DNA from: Leptidea sinapis
Taxonomy: Eukaryota; Arthropoda; Insecta; Lepidoptera; Pieridae
Direction: 5' to 3'
Assembly (NCBI RefSeq): GCF_905404315.1
Contig: NC_066266.1
Location: 4,409,501 to 4,473,500, forward strand
DNA: 64,000 nucleotides
Shown: positions 10,991-22,567 of the stretch, piece by piece
Layout of the letters: each line of letters opens with the position of its first letter
Numbering within the stretch: position 1 is the stretch's first letter
Program-made: the position numbers and the translations under genes
Notes under the pieces: generated by a model
Seen by the model: only the letters and a program-made list of their open reading frames with translations
Database searches by the model: none
Told to the model about the DNA's origin: nothing

Positions 10991-13100
10991 GTGTTCGTAA
11001 GGTTCGTGAGATGTTGCAACGATTATACACGCGAAATTCAACTTAAATGTTTTTCAAATGTAACAAGTTTAATTGAAGTACGATTTATTAAAAGGGACAC
11101 ACCTCAAGGTTTTTGTAGTAAAATGGCCTCTCGCCGAAAGCAGGTGTGCTATCAGGCTTGGGTCAATGCGATGGTATCTAAGGATGTAGATTCCAGCGAA
11201 CTTAAAAAACACTACAATCATGCCTTCAGGTCCCTCAAAAGAGTTATTGCTGACGCGATGTCGCAGCACATTGGCAGAATTGGCGAGAGAGAAAGAGCAC
11301 GCCTTCCTTCGGGAACTCGTGCGTTCTGGTCGCTCGCCAAGGCTGTCCAAGGTAACTTCTGCCAGCCAGCCATTCCACCACAGCACAGGGACGATGACTC
11401 GTTATCTCATGACGCGGAAGAGAAAGCTTATCTCCTGGGCTCCCTCTTCGCGTCCAACTCGACTCTGGATGACCAAGGTGCACCACCACCGAATATTCCG
11501 CGTTGTCAGTCATACATGCCGGAGCTTAAAATTCGGTATGTTGCCGTGCTTAATGCGCTTCTCACCTTGGATATTCATAAATCGAGCGGGACCGATGGCA
11601 TACCCCCGATAGTGCTGTGGACATGTGCTCCGGAACTTGTGCCATACCTGTCTTTTCCGGCTCTCCTACTGATCAGGCGTAATCTAAATTATGAAAGGCG
11701 GCTTTAGTGCAGCCGATCCCTAAGAAAGGTGAACGCTCGGATCCGTCAAACTACCGCCCCATTGCCATTACCTCCATTTTCTCCAAAGTACGATCATCAA
11801 CCGCCAGCTTTGGGATACCTAGAGGAGCATCAGCTGATCAGCGATTATCAGTACGGTTTCCGTCAGGATCGCTCAGCTGGTGACCTTCTTGCATACCTAT
11901 AAATGGGCATAGGCATGGTTATTTGGACATAGCGAAGGCCTTCAATTGGGTGTGGCATAAAGCGCTTATAGCAAAACTGCGATCCTATGGGCTTTCCGAG
12001 AAGTTGTGCAAATGGTTCACTAGCTTTTTCGTCGATCGGGGCATCAAGGTTCTTATCAACGGTGCATGCTCTTACTTAAAACTCATAAACGCTGGTGTCC
12101 GGCAAGGCTGCGTGCTATCCCGTACATTGTTTCTATTGCATATCAATGATATGCTTCAAATTAGCAGTATTCTTTGCTATGCAGACGACACCACAGGGTT
12201 TGGTTCCTATACCAGCTGTGCAAACATGTCCCGGGAAAGCGTCAACGAGAACCGGAACAAACTTCTGTCTGAAATCGAGACTATGCTTTGCAAAGTCTTG
12301 GAATAGGGTTGATAAAATTAAGTGCAATTCAACCCCAAGAAGACACGAGTTTGTGCGTTCACCACTAAAAGTCTCCCTTTGTCGTATCCCCTCGACTAGA
12401 GATCACTCCTCTAACTGCCACAGCCTGTATTGGCATACTGGGCATCGATATATCGAGCGACGTTCAGATCCGAGGGCAGTTGGAAGAGAAAGCCAAACTG
12501 GCCTCTATAAATCTTATTGTACCCAGTAAGGCGAGACAGTACTTCACAGTAAGCCACCACCTGCGACTTTATAAGGCGCAAATTCAGCCTCCCATGGAGT
12601 ACTGTTCTCACCGCTGGGTGGGTGCTCCCCAGTACCAGCTTCTTCCATTTGACCACATACAACAAAGAGCGGCTAGAATCATCGACGATCAAGTCATCAC
12701 CGATCGGCTTGATTCTTTGGCATTGCGTAGAGATGTGGGTTATCACTGCATGTTGTACCGCATTTATCACGAGGAATAATCAGAGGTGCTGATTGATTCC
12801 AATGGCCGAATTCCACCACAAGACATTACGTGCAAAGTACTACCGACATCAATTTGACGTCTGGAATTCAACAACCACGCGTTTTGCAAGAAATTTCCTC
12901 GCCTCGTTCAGCCACTTTGTGGATTAACATCAATTACCGGCTGCGGTTTTCCCGAACAGATACGACTTAGGGACCTTCAAGAAAAAAAGCATACTCCCAA
13001 CTTGAAGGATTATTTTTGTTGCGGATGTCCATTGGCTCCATCATCTCTCCCCATCCCGTGAGCATTTTACCAGTTTGCCCCCTCTTATATATAAAAAAAC
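10991..13100 (+). pseudogene. C-family LINE ORF2 remnant (reverse transcriptase)
   Basis: A non-LTR retrotransposon reverse transcriptase would copy the element's RNA at a nicked target. The frame from 11119 to 11705 carries the pre-RT linker (GTRAFWSLAKAVQGNFCQPA) and KSSGTDGIPPIVLW. After a stop and frameshifts come NYRPIAITSIFSK (about 11745), YLDIAKAFNWVWHKALIAKL (from 11915), GVRQGCVLSRTLF (about 12090) and the catalytic CYADD with Tyr at 12178. The C-terminal MEYCSHRWVGAPQYQLLPFD (from 12594) matches the short C-family ends elsewhere. A 3' non-coding stretch (GCGGATGTCCATTGGCTCC) ends near 13100. The APE endonuclease and ORF1 are absent, so the copy is 5'-truncated. Several stops and frameshifts show it is dead. 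13101-13465 holds nothing I can assign. Confidence 0.85.
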
Positions 13101-13465
13101 AATTGAATAATGTTTGCTATTCAAATTAGTTTTTTCTGTGACAAGGTAAATTGCAATTTCAAGAAGATTTCAAAAGTAAAGTTATCATTAGCAGATGTTC
13201 TGTGCAGAACAGTTGCTTAATTTAAATAATTTCAAATGAAAAGCCATTAAAACGTTGAGGTTCTTTTACTTCCATTTATTCACGAGAATCGTATACACAA
13301 TGTTTCCGAATACCATTACTTATATAGCGATATTTATAGCGATCTTGCGTTAAATAATTTGGGTCGTGTCAAACAAAATTAGCTAGTTACGATGTTTATT
13401 TCAAGAATTATTTCTGCTGCTGTTAATCGAGTTAGTGTAAACTCATTTATTCCAAAATCGAAAAT

Positions 13466-13757
13466 AAGGGACGAGACAAGCAGGACGTTCAGCTGATGGT
13501 AATTGATACGCCCTACCCATTACAATGCACTTCCGCTCAGGATTCTTGAAATACCAAAAAATTCTTAACGGCACTACACGTCACCTTGAGACACAAGATC
13601 TTAAGTCTCATTTCCCCAATAATTTCACTAGCTACGGCGCCCTTCAAACCGTAACACAGTTATGTTTACACATTAGTGCTTCACGGCAGAAATAGGCGCC
13701 GTTGTGGTACCCATAATCTAGCCGGCTTCCTGTGCAAAGGAGCCTCCCATTGGTAAA
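13466..13757 (-). mobile_element. B element (SINE-like), near full length
   Basis: Reverse-strand copy from the AAAATAAGGGACGAGACAAG end (A-tail side) to GGAGCCTCCCATTGG (5' end). The interior block order is conserved with about 15 bases missing around the GACGAGCGC block. Confidence 0.75.
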
Positions 13758-13915
13758 AGTGGTTTTAATACTTACAAATAAACTTATTTCATAAGTTTGG
13801 ATGTTAGCAGTCGCTCACAATAAAAATAAATTAAATTATGCCAAAAAGAGAAGATTAGTAACATAAATATCCTAGCAATATTTAAGGGCAGAAGTTTTGG
13901 AAAATTTTGGAAGGA

Positions 13916-14480
13916 TTTTTTTTTTTATATTGAGCAAATTTTTAACAAACAAAATGACCGTATTTATGGTCAAATTTTTCAAGCTTCCCAATTAATCGTT
14001 AGAGTTCAGAGTGGACACTATCGTCTGATTCAGTGATGGTTTGGTGGGGACCTATGAAGGAATGAATGAGCCATAATTTTGTGAAAGACGTATCAAACTT
14101 CAGCACAAGTACAAGTATAGTAGTATCAAGATACTATTCTTGAGAAGGCAGTGAAGCCCTTTAACAACACCTTGTTCTATAACCAAGAATGGTCCTTCCA
14201 GCAAGACTCGGTGCCAAGAAACCAACGTTTCGGACTTCATCAGAGCTGAAGATCGGGACTAGACGACTGCCAGTGCCTAGTCCAGATCTCCTTTCTCTAA
14301 GCGCCATGATAATTTGGAGCCCCTAAAACAATCCGTACGATTGGCAGTGAAGAATTTTCCCATGAAAAGAGTGCGTGCTTCTTTTAATTACTGGCCTCAA
14401 CGCTTAAAGGACTGTATTGCAGCCAATGGAGACCACTTCGAATAAGCTTTTATATTTTAAATAGTTTTATATTTATGTAT
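13916..14480 (+). pseudogene. mariner-like transposase remnant, copy 2
   Basis: The plus strand shows NKQNDRIYGQ (about 13950), WFGGDL, YQDTILEKAVKPFNNTLF, NQEWSFQQDS with the second catalytic Asp (near 14208) and a C-terminal KDCIAANGDHFE followed by TAA at about 14443. The pieces lie in different frames with many stops, so it is more decayed than copy 1 at 4825-5390. The end is fixed by the stop and an AATAAA a little downstream (near 14503). 14481-15020 is otherwise unassigned. Confidence 0.75.
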
Positions 14481-15020
14481 TAAACTATCACACTGTAAAA
14501 GAAATAAATGTTATTTGCAATATAAATGTTTCTTCATTGTTTCAGTATTTATGGTAAAACTAGATACAGAGCATAATCAATAATAGATAAAGATTTAATC
14601 TGTAACAACTTTAATTAGTCTAGTCTAAGTCTTTACTTTAGTACTAATTATATCTAAAGAACAAAACATACCTATCAATTGAACTTTTGCCCAGTTGATA
14701 TTTTCATTCATATTATTATAGTATTCATTATATATATAGTAAATCATTATGACAAACCTTTAACATCGAATGAATAATTCGTTGCACACCTAAATACTAA
14801 AGGTACTGTGAATTGTACGTACCTCAAACAACATATCACAAGTAATTGAATTGCCATTCAGAGCAGGAATGGACTCTATATGATTGAAGTTTCCCTGTAT
14901 CGTACTTGGGAGGATGAATTTGATTACATTTGAGTCCTCTGCAGGCTGAACTGAGCGCGACATATGTCAGCTATTCAATAGCTTTACAATAGAAAGTGAA
15001 TTTAAAGTAATAGTTATTTA

Positions 15021-15105
15021 TGCAACTGTTGTGTAATAAGGGGTATTGAAACACGAATGAATTGTATCACATGAGTGTTTTAATACCTAATTATAACCAG
15101 TTGCA
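15021..15105. repeat. Short inverted repeat (foldback)
   Basis: TGCAACTGTTGTGTAATAAG followed by GGTATTGAAACAC pairs with GTGTTTTAATACC and CAACTGG/CCAGTTGCA on the right (15075-15105). Arms are about 30 bases around a 20-base loop. It sits 12 bases from the larger foldback at 15117. Confidence 0.65.
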
Positions 15106-15116
15106 TACAAAACATT

Positions 15117-15361
15117 ATCTCCACCCATAATATGAATCCTCTATAAAAGATTCTGAAACAGTTAGCTTACTGCTAACATTAAAAAAGCCAGTCCTAGTAA
15201 CCATTCCATCATCCAAACGAGTGTTGTAATGTTGTACTGAATTTCATTACAACACTCGTTTGGATGATGTAATGGTTACTAGGACATTGTGTGTTTTAAT
15301 GTTGACAATAAGCTAACTTTTTTAGAATCTTTAATAGAGGAATTAAAGCATGGGTGTAGAT
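15117..15361. mobile_element. Foldback (MITE-like) palindrome with ~113-base arms
   Basis: The left arm ATCTCCACCCATAATATGAA...CATCCAAACGAGTGTTGTAAT is the imperfect reverse complement of 15248-15361, separated by an 18-base loop. Mismatches and small indels are few. A partial second copy lies at 51707-51825. No ORF; probably a non-autonomous DNA element. Confidence 0.8.
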
Positions 15362-15555
15362 AAAAGAAATAACAGTACTTATTTATGCCTTGAGTTTGTT
15401 AGGCTTTGATTCAAATATTATTTTTCTTAAACTTCTTGTTTAAAAAGTTTTAAAAAAACGAAGAGTTTTTATGTAACGATATTAATTGTGTATACGGTAG
15501 AAATTAACTGTGGAATAAAATGTAATGAAAAATTTTAGCTGTTTTTTAATCTTTT

Positions 15556-15855
15556 TTACCTGATTCCGCCTGCCGAACTTCCACCTTCACACGACACGCC
15601 ACAAATCCTCCACCGTGCGCTTTTCAATAAGCTTTCTTTCACGTACTACAAAGCTGTGGAATGAGCTTCATTGTGCAATGTTTTCAGGCGTACGACATGG
15701 GTACCTTCAATAAAAGCGCGCACACCTTCCTTTTAGGACGGCATAGCTCCAGTGATTCCTCTAGTGTTGCAAGAGATTGTGGGCGGTGGTGATCATTTAA
15801 AACCAGAACATCCGTGCGCTCGTTTGTCTTACTTTTTCCATAAAAAAAAGGATCA
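15556..15855 (+). mobile_element. C-family LINE 3' end
   Basis: Coding end of ORF2 (FRLPNFHLHTTRHKSSTVRF-like, then AVFSGVRHGYLQ in mixed frames) followed by the 3' block with GATTCCTCTAGTGTTGCAAG and CGTTTGTCTTACTTTTTCCA and an A-tract. Frame breaks are present. 15856-16164 shows nothing further. Confidence 0.7.
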
Positions 15856-16164
15856 ATGATTGACTGTATTAAGTATTTTCCTCTAACTTCAAATAAGTGG
15901 AGAATCTTTCCAAAACAAATGTGAACTAGTTCAATATTTAGGCAACATTTTACCAAATGTTCTGGAACTAACGACTAAGCCCCGATTTCACAAATGACAC
16001 TTCAAACTCAGTTTAACAAAATTCAGTCTTACGTAAACGAGTTTAAATGCCAATTTTGATCTCAATTAATTACTTAGTACGTACGGCAAGTACTGTTACG
16101 TTTCCGTGCAATTTTTGTAAACCTTCTAGAGCCTTCCAATCTACCTGTTCAAAACTATACCTAC

Positions 16165-16463
16165 ACTAGCGGACCCGACAGACGTTGTCCTGTACACACG
16201 TGATAAATTTGAAAAATCGGTCCACACGTTAGGAGGAGATCACAAACATACGTAGGAGAATTATCTTACCCAATCTCAAATACACTAGAACACTATAAAA
16301 ATCATCAAAATCGGTCCAGCCATTTTGGAAGTAGTTCAATTGTGAATCTAAACCATCCTCGAATCCACGTGAACACACACAAAAAATTTCATTCAAATCA
16401 GTCCAGCCGTTTAGGAGGAGTTCACTGTCAACACACGTACAGAAGAATTATATATATAAAGAT
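16165..16463 (-). mobile_element. Helitron-like element
   Basis: Begins ACTAGCGGACCCGACAGACG (3' CTAG end read on the minus strand) and ends ATTATATATATAAAGAT, so on the minus strand it starts TC and ends CTAG, the Helitron terminal signature. The interior repeats AATCGGTCCAGCC three times. Non-autonomous; no Rep/helicase sequence. 16464-16680 is unassigned. Confidence 0.65.
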
Positions 16464-16684
16464 TTTTCGCTTTGATTATATTAAAAGTCCAAAGGGAAAT
16501 TGCACTTCCTAAAAGCAGACATCGAATGAGGCGTGCGTATTTCTAAGCGCTTCCGTTCAACTCACTCGGATTACCGTTCGAATTTCAAAATGCTTCCGAT
16601 TGACTTACTCGGAGAGATTTCACCAGTTCGTTTTGAGCGTGTTTACGTAAACTGACAATTAAAACTCAACATGTCATAAACAAT

Positions 16685-17165
16685 AATAATAATAATAAAT
16701 CATAAAATAGCTTTATTTAATTCCACAAAAGTTACATAAAAATTACTCAGTTTGATATTTTATAATTATATTACTAATTAACTTTAATAAATCTACTACT
16801 AATGCAATTTAATCTCCTTCTAATGTGGACCCTCAGGGTAAAAGCCTCCTCCAAATAATTCAATTTTACTCTTTCTTGAGCAATGAACATCCAGTCTCTC
16901 CCTGCGTTGGATACAATCTCGTCTTGCCACCGGGTGCCCAGGCGACCTCTACTTCTCACGCCTTGCGGTCCTTTCCATTTTGTGGTGTAAATTGTCCATC
17001 GATTGTCATCGTATCTCCCAACATGGCCAGCCCATCTCCATTTGACACTTTGAGCAAAGTGTAGAGCATCCTTTACCTTGGTTATTTTCCGAATTATTAT
17101 GTTTCTTACTCTATCTCTCTGTTCTATATTTAAACAGCAAGTTTCCATTGCTCTCTTAGTTGTCT
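16685..17165 (-). pseudogene. RTE-like LINE ORF2 C-terminus with (TTA)n tail
   Basis: The 124-codon minus-strand frame (16774-17148) contains RNIIIRKITKVKDALHFAQS, then VKWRWAGHVGRYDDNRWT, RSRGRLGTRWQDEIVSNAGR, DWMFIAQERVKW-like LNYLEEAF. This is the conserved C-terminal tail of RTE-like LINEs (WAGH, RGR...RW.D, W...A..R..L.EAF). The 3' end is an ATAAAG block and (TTA)n tract at about 16685. The copy is 5'-truncated with no reverse transcriptase core. A relative lies at 47670-48020. Confidence 0.75.
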
Positions 17166-17399
17166 GTATTTTGTGTCTTGCCTTGTGAAAAGTCCACTTT
17201 GGCAGTCATCGGTTAGACAGTGTAGAATTGTTGTATCTAGAATAATCATCCTTACGCAAAGGTTGGTGCATCTAATATACGATAATTTATATTTATAAAG
17301 TAAACTCTTTATTAATTTCAATGAAATAATTTATATTATTTAAACACGACTCATATATTGGATTCAGCACCTTACAAACTAATTTATACATTACAGCCA

Positions 17400-17585
17400 T
17401 TGTAAAATACTCTATTTGATTATAAAGAATGGCCGTAGAGTTTCTTGTATGTTCCTCTCACGAGCTCAACTTTTTACTAACATATTGTAAAATCAGTAAT
17501 TTAAAATAAATATTTGTAGTGACCATTCAAAAGCGCTTAGTTTATGCCTAATTGAATAAAGTTTATTTGACTTTGACTTTGATTG
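17400..17585 (+). mobile_element. LINE 3' untranslated end with (TTTGAC)n tail
   Basis: TGACCATTCAAAAGCGCTTA, GCCTAATTGAATAAAGTTTA and the TTTGACTTTGACTTTGA tail form a 3' end that I recognise as common in lepidopteran genomes. No coding part remains. The short-unit tail resembles CR1-group elements. Confidence 0.6.
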
Positions 17586-17761
17586 TCAAATTCGAATTAA
17601 ATCTGTGAATTCGTTTACAGGTGTAAGTTTAGTTAAAAGTGTTCTTATCGCGTTTTACTGCAATGGTCAAATCGGGCCTAAGTGACCAAGTGCAATATAA
17701 TAAATATCCTTATAGAGTACCAAGCCTCAAGCTAATAAGCATAGATTCTTATGGGTGAGTT

Positions 17762-18345
17762 TTTTTTTAAACAAACGAGCGTACGGTTCACCTGTTGTTG
17801 AGTGATCACCGCCGCCCTCAATCTCTTGCAACACCAGAGGAATCACAGGAGCGGTTTCTTTTTTTGAAGGTACCCATCTCGTATCGTCCCGGAGGCACCA
17901 CAAGGAAGTTCATTCCACAGCTTAGTAGTACGTGGAAGAAAGCTCCCTTGACCTTGTAAACCGCACTGTGGAAGACCGCCACACATCCAGATGGTGGGGA
18001 TGATATCCTAACTTGTGGCGTGTCGTGCGAAGGTGGAATTCGGCGGCAGGAATCAGGTTAAACAGCTCTTCGGAACACTACCCGTGATAAATGCGGTAGA
18101 AGACACACAATGAAGCTACGTCTCTACGCAACGCCAAGTGATCCAGCCGTTCACAGAGCACTGGGTTCCCCACAATTCGAGCTGCTCTGCGTTGCACGCG
18201 GTCAAATGGATCGAGCTGATACTGGGGTGCGCCAGACCAGAGATGACAGCAATACTCCATGTGTGGCCGGACCTGCGCTTTGTAGAGCGCTAGTATGTGG
18301 GCCGGCTTGAAGTACTGCCGTGCTCTATTTATGACGCCCAGTTTG
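17762..18345 (-). pseudogene. C-family LINE ORF2 C-terminus and 3' end
   Basis: On the minus strand MEYCCHLWSGAPQYQLDPFD, then RVQRRAARIVGNPVLCERLD and HLALRRDVASLCVFYRIYHG (18260 down to 18078) form the well-preserved C-terminal end of ORF2. The frame then breaks. The 3' block (GGTGATCACTCAACAACAGG, then CGTACGCTCGTTTG) ends in an A-tract at 17762. The reverse transcriptase core is missing. 18346-18720 holds nothing I can assign. Confidence 0.8.
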
Positions 18346-18724
18346 AGTTATCTTTGGAAAGATCTAGATATCTCGGCGGCTATGGTTCAAGTTGCTATCA
18401 ACTGTTACCTAACGGACGATTTCAATAACTATTTGATTCCAGATTTTATTTCTTCACCAAACGATCCTGAATTTACAATCTCTAATACTAATAATAAATT
18501 CTAATGCTCTAATACCCTTAATCTAAATGCTTATAACATTTTTTCACTATTATGAAATAAAATTTAACCACGACTCTCAAAGTAACTAAATAAGTACCCG
18601 TATACGATACGGTAATAATGTGAATGATAAAAAAATATATTTTGGATGAACAAAAACAATGTCTGTAACATTACATGATATATGTTTGATACAAGCACAA
18701 TAATTCTCTATGTTTGGAGTAGAA

Positions 18725-18915
18725 ACAGTCGATATCCCATTAAATCAACGAAAACTAGTCGAAACATTTAGAGAACGTTTTCTTCAGAACTTTTATCTAC
18801 ACATCTCACAAAATAAGATCTACGAACAAAGAACTGTTTGAAATCATTCAGTTGGGAACAAGAGTATTAGTGTCCAACGTCAGAAGATATTTTATTTCTT
18901 TGATATATTTTTCAC
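18725..18915. repeat. Dispersed repeat G, copy 2
   Basis: Matches 5846-5995 and 44330-44500 through CGAAACATTTAGAGAACG, TTTTATCTACACATCTCACA, CAAGAGTATTAGTG and CGTCAGAAGATATT. It is the longest of the three; the family is unidentified. Confidence 0.6.
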
Positions 18916-19090
18916 AAACAAGATAAATGTTTTATTAAGTTACGTTATAATGTTGTATACACATAAATATTTCTTATATTATTATTTATTTGCAAGGCAG
19001 TAAAGGAAAAAGATTAAAATTGTTAATACTCTTTTTGATGTGATAATGTCTTATAAATTGATGAACGCCGGCTGCACGAATGAAAAAGTG

Positions 19091-20988
19091 TCACGTTCCG
19101 TATGAGTCGAGCGCGCAAGCGAGAGCAAGCGATAGATTGGCACGCTCCGCCTGAGCCCAGCTTGTAAGTGAAAGCGCGTCACGAGCGATTTAGAGACACG
19201 CTCCGCCTGAGCCGAGCTTGTAAGGGAGAGCGCGTAGCGAGCGATATAGAGACACGCTCCGCCTGAGCCGAGCATGTACGGGAGAGCGTGAACTAAGTGA
19301 TAGAGAGGCACGCTCCGCCTGAGCCGAGCGTGTAAGCGAGAGCGTGGAACAAGCGATAGAGAGGCACGCTCCGCCTGAGCCGAGGTAAGCGAGAGCGTGG
19401 AACAAGCGATAGAGAGGCACGCTCCGCCTGAGCCGAGGTAAGCGAGAGCGTGAACCAAGCGATAGAGAGGCACGCTCCGCCTGAGCCGAGCGTGTAAGCG
19501 AAAGCGTGAACCAAGCGATAGAGAGGCACGCTCCGCCTGAGCCGAGCGTGTAAGTGAGAGCGTGGAACAAGCGATAGAGAGGCACGCTTCGACTGAGCCG
19601 AGCTTGTAAGTGAGAGCGCGTAACGAGCGACATAGAGACACGCTCCACCTGAGCCGAGCTTGTAAGTTAGAGTGCGTAATGAGCGACATAGAGACACGCT
19701 CCACCTGAGCCGAGCTTGTAAGGGAAAGCGCGGAGCAAACGATATAGAGACACGCTCCGTCTGAGCCGAGCGTGTAACCGAGAGCGTGGAACAAGCGATA
19801 GAGAGGCATGCTCCACCTGAGCTGGACTTGTAAGTGAGAACGCGTAACGATCGACAGAAAGACACGCTCCACCTGAGCCGAGTTTGTAAGTGAGAGCGCG
19901 TAACGAGCGATATAGAGACACGCTCCACCTGAGCCCAGCTTGTAAGTGAGAGCGCGTAACGAGCGACATAGAGACACGCTCCACCTGAGCCGAGCTTGTA
20001 AGTTAGAGCGCGTAATGAGCGACATAGAGACACGCTCCACCTGAGCCGAGCTTGTAAGGGAAAGCGCGGAGCAAACGATATAGAGACACGCTCCGCCTGA
20101 GCCGAGCGTGTAAGCGAGAGCGTGGAACAAGCGATAGATAGGCATGCTCCGCCTGAGCCGAGCTTGTAAGGAAACAAACGATATAGAGAAACGCTCCACC
20201 TGAGCCGAGCGTGTAAGCGAGTGCGTGGAACAAGCGATAGAGAGGCACGCTCCGCCTGAGCCGAGCTTGTAAATGAGAGCGCGTAACGAGCGATATAGAG
20301 ACACGCTCCACCTGAGCCGAGCTTGTAAGTGAGAGCGCGTAACGAGCGATATAGAAACACGCTCCACCTGAACCCAGCTTGTAAGTGAGAGCGCGGAACA
20401 AGCGATCTAGAAACACGCTCCGCCTGAGCAATGCGTGTAAGCGAGAGCGTGGAACAAGCGATAGAGAGGCATGCTCCGCCTGAGCTGAGCTTGTAAATGA
20501 GAGCGGGTAGCGAGCGCCATAGAGACACGCTCCACCTAAGCCGAGCTTGTAAGTGAGAGCGCAGAACAAGCGATGTAGAGACACGCTCCACCTGAGCCCA
20601 GCTCGTAAGTGAGAGCGCAGAACAAGCGATGTAGAGACACGCTCCACCTGAGCCCAGCTTGTAAGTCAGAGCGCGGAACAAGCGATACAGAGACACGCTC
20701 CACCTGAGCCCAGCTTGTAAGTGAGAGCGCGGAACAAGCGATATAGAGACACGCTCCACCTGAGCCCTGCTTGTAAGTGAGAGCGCGGAACAAGTGATAT
20801 AGAAACACGCTCCACCTGAGCCCAGCTTGTAAGTGAGAGCGCGGAACAAGCGATCTAGAAACACGCTCCACCTGAGCTCAGCTTGTAAGTGAGAGCGCGG
20901 AACAAGCGATAGAGAACCATGCTCCGTCTGAGCCGAGCTTGTAAGCAAGAGCACCCAAAAAAAACATAGAGAGGCACGCTCCGTCCTG
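19091..20988. repeat. 56-bp minisatellite, about 34 tandem units
   Basis: The unit has the form CACGCTCCGCCTGAGCCGAG, CTTGTAAGTGAGAGCGCGTA, ACGAGCGATATAGAGA (56 bases). Two variants intermingle: one with CGTGTAAGCGAGAGCGTGG and AGAGAGGCA, one with CTTGTAAGTGAGAGCGCG and TAGAGACA. Because 56 is not a multiple of three and no minus-strand frame of the unit holds a stop, all three minus frames stay open for long distances (ORFs up to 588 codons) with a 56-residue protein period. I treat these as a consequence of the repeat, not genes. The array is much more GC-rich than its surroundings and abuts an E-family LINE end at 20988. Confidence 0.95.
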
Positions 20989-21050
20989 GTGATCTTTGGG
21001 GGAGGCCATTGTCCACTAGTGGACGTCTTCGGGCTGAAATGATGATGTTT
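20988..21050 (+). mobile_element. E-family LINE 3' tip
   Basis: GATCTTTGGGGGAGGCCATT and GTGGACGTCTTCGGGCTGAA with a GATGATG end match the end of the E copy at 6390-6640. Only about 60 bases remain, joined directly to the minisatellite. Confidence 0.7.
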
Positions 21051-21171
21051 TAATTTCAATGCTAGTTAATGTGACCATTAATCACAAAAAACTTCATGCG
21101 AAAGAAATTCTTTATAATTATTATTAAAAAATTTTCGTCTACTCCAGGACACCATATAATTATATTTTTCT

Positions 21172-21290
21172 TTTTTTTATGAAATAGCCGACGAGACGAG
21201 CAGAACGTTCAGCTGATAGTAATTGATCCGCTCTGCCCATTACAATGCAGTGCCGCTCAGGATTCTTGAAATACTCAAAAATTCGCGTAT
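21172..21290 (-). mobile_element. B element (SINE-like), 3' portion
   Basis: Reverse-strand 3' third only: poly(T), then GACGAGACGAGCAGAACGTT, TTACAATGCAGTGCCGCTCA. It breaks off after AAAAATTC. 21291-21625 shows nothing further. Confidence 0.7.
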
Positions 21291-21629
21291 TAAAAAGGCT
21301 TTAATACGTATTTCCTGAAGTTGTTTTATATCTGTCTTGATAACTTCGTTCATATCTGTGTATAAGAGGGATAAAAAAGGGATTACGCGTTATTTCGTCT
21401 TCTGGAATAAAAGCCTATGTCTTCCCAAGTGATTACATATCCCAAGTCAATAACATTATAATCCTTATTGTATCGAAGGTTCAAATATTTTATCATTGTT
21501 TTTTAAAATGGATGGCAAGAATTATACTATTAAAAATGTGTATTTATATATGTTCTTTGAACTTCTAAACTTTCTTTTGTATTATTTTTATTTTAGTTAC
21601 ACGTAACTTTAAATATTTTGTTACTTTGC

Positions 21630-22076
21630 AGTTAATAGCGATGAAAAACTGGAATCTTCAATACCACAAGGAGGGAAAATCAAAGCCAGTGAACTAAGTG
21701 TCATAGAGCAAGAAGTTTTTCATAACGATGAGTGTCATCATTTTAAATGGAGATATGGCACCATTTGGAATATAAGATGCCCATTCCAATTGTGAGGCCT
21801 CCCCACCTGTAGATGTCGAAGAGTTGTCAGTACTTAAATTACCTTTAAAAATTCCCACACCTATGCCTTTACAAACTAACTAGCACAGGAACTGCAATGA
21901 CGTATTTTGTGCGGCACATGACCACTGGATGAGAGGTATTGCCATCTTATCTTGGTACAATGAGTGAAGGAAGTTTATTGTCAGAATCAGATACCAGTCC
22001 TGAGCCATCTCCAGGGCAAAAGAACGTGAGTAGTGTAGGGAATCATGGACATACGTCAAAAGAAATTTTTAACTAA
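21630..22076 (+). other. Unassigned coding-like stretch with two short open frames
   Basis: After a TTTGCAG acceptor-like site (about 21631) one frame stays open for about 54 codons with a non-repeat-like, mixed composition (NSDEKLESSIPQGGKIKASE, LSVIEQEVFHNDECHHFKWR). A second short ORF, 21960-22076, encodes MSEGSLLSESDTSPEPSPGQ and contains a donor-like AACGTGAGT. Base composition is less AT-rich than the flanks. I do not recognise either peptide. It could be an exon relic, a decayed mobile-element ORF or chance. 22077-22567 is unassigned. Confidence 0.25.
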
Positions 22077-22567
22077 TCTAGGTAGAAAATACGTGTCGAA
22101 GAGGGGTAAAATTGTTGATGAATAGGTTATGGGGTGAATGAATGAAAACTTTATTGATAACAAACACAAACCGATTTGTTCCTGTTTCGCCCCGTAAAGT
22201 TCAGCCCCACACAAAAAATTCTTTTTTCGACCCAGATTTTATTCCTGTTAAAATTCCTCAATGTGCTTATTCATTTACGATAATATCACATTAGTAACCT
22301 CTAAAATTATCAGTTTCTCTTCTAGTATATAGTTATAGACCTTCCTCTTGAACCACTCTATCTGGTAAAAAAACACCAAATAAAAACCGTAGCTTTAAAG
22401 ATCTCAGCTGTCTCTCCGTATGTATATACGGACAAACAGCGGGAAGCGACTTTGTTTTGTAGTGATAGAAAAGCTGGACAAATATTATAACTATCACATT
22501 ATATCAATCGAAGTGACTATTTATATTTGTACTGGACGAATAAATTATATTTATTTGTAGTTTTTTA

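Noticed and set aside
19051..21059. Minus-strand ORFs of 588, 438 and 214 codons as repeat-protein genes
   Set aside because: They lie wholly inside the 56-bp tandem array and are open in every minus frame at once, which follows from the unit lacking stops. The best start codon comes from an adjoining LINE tip.
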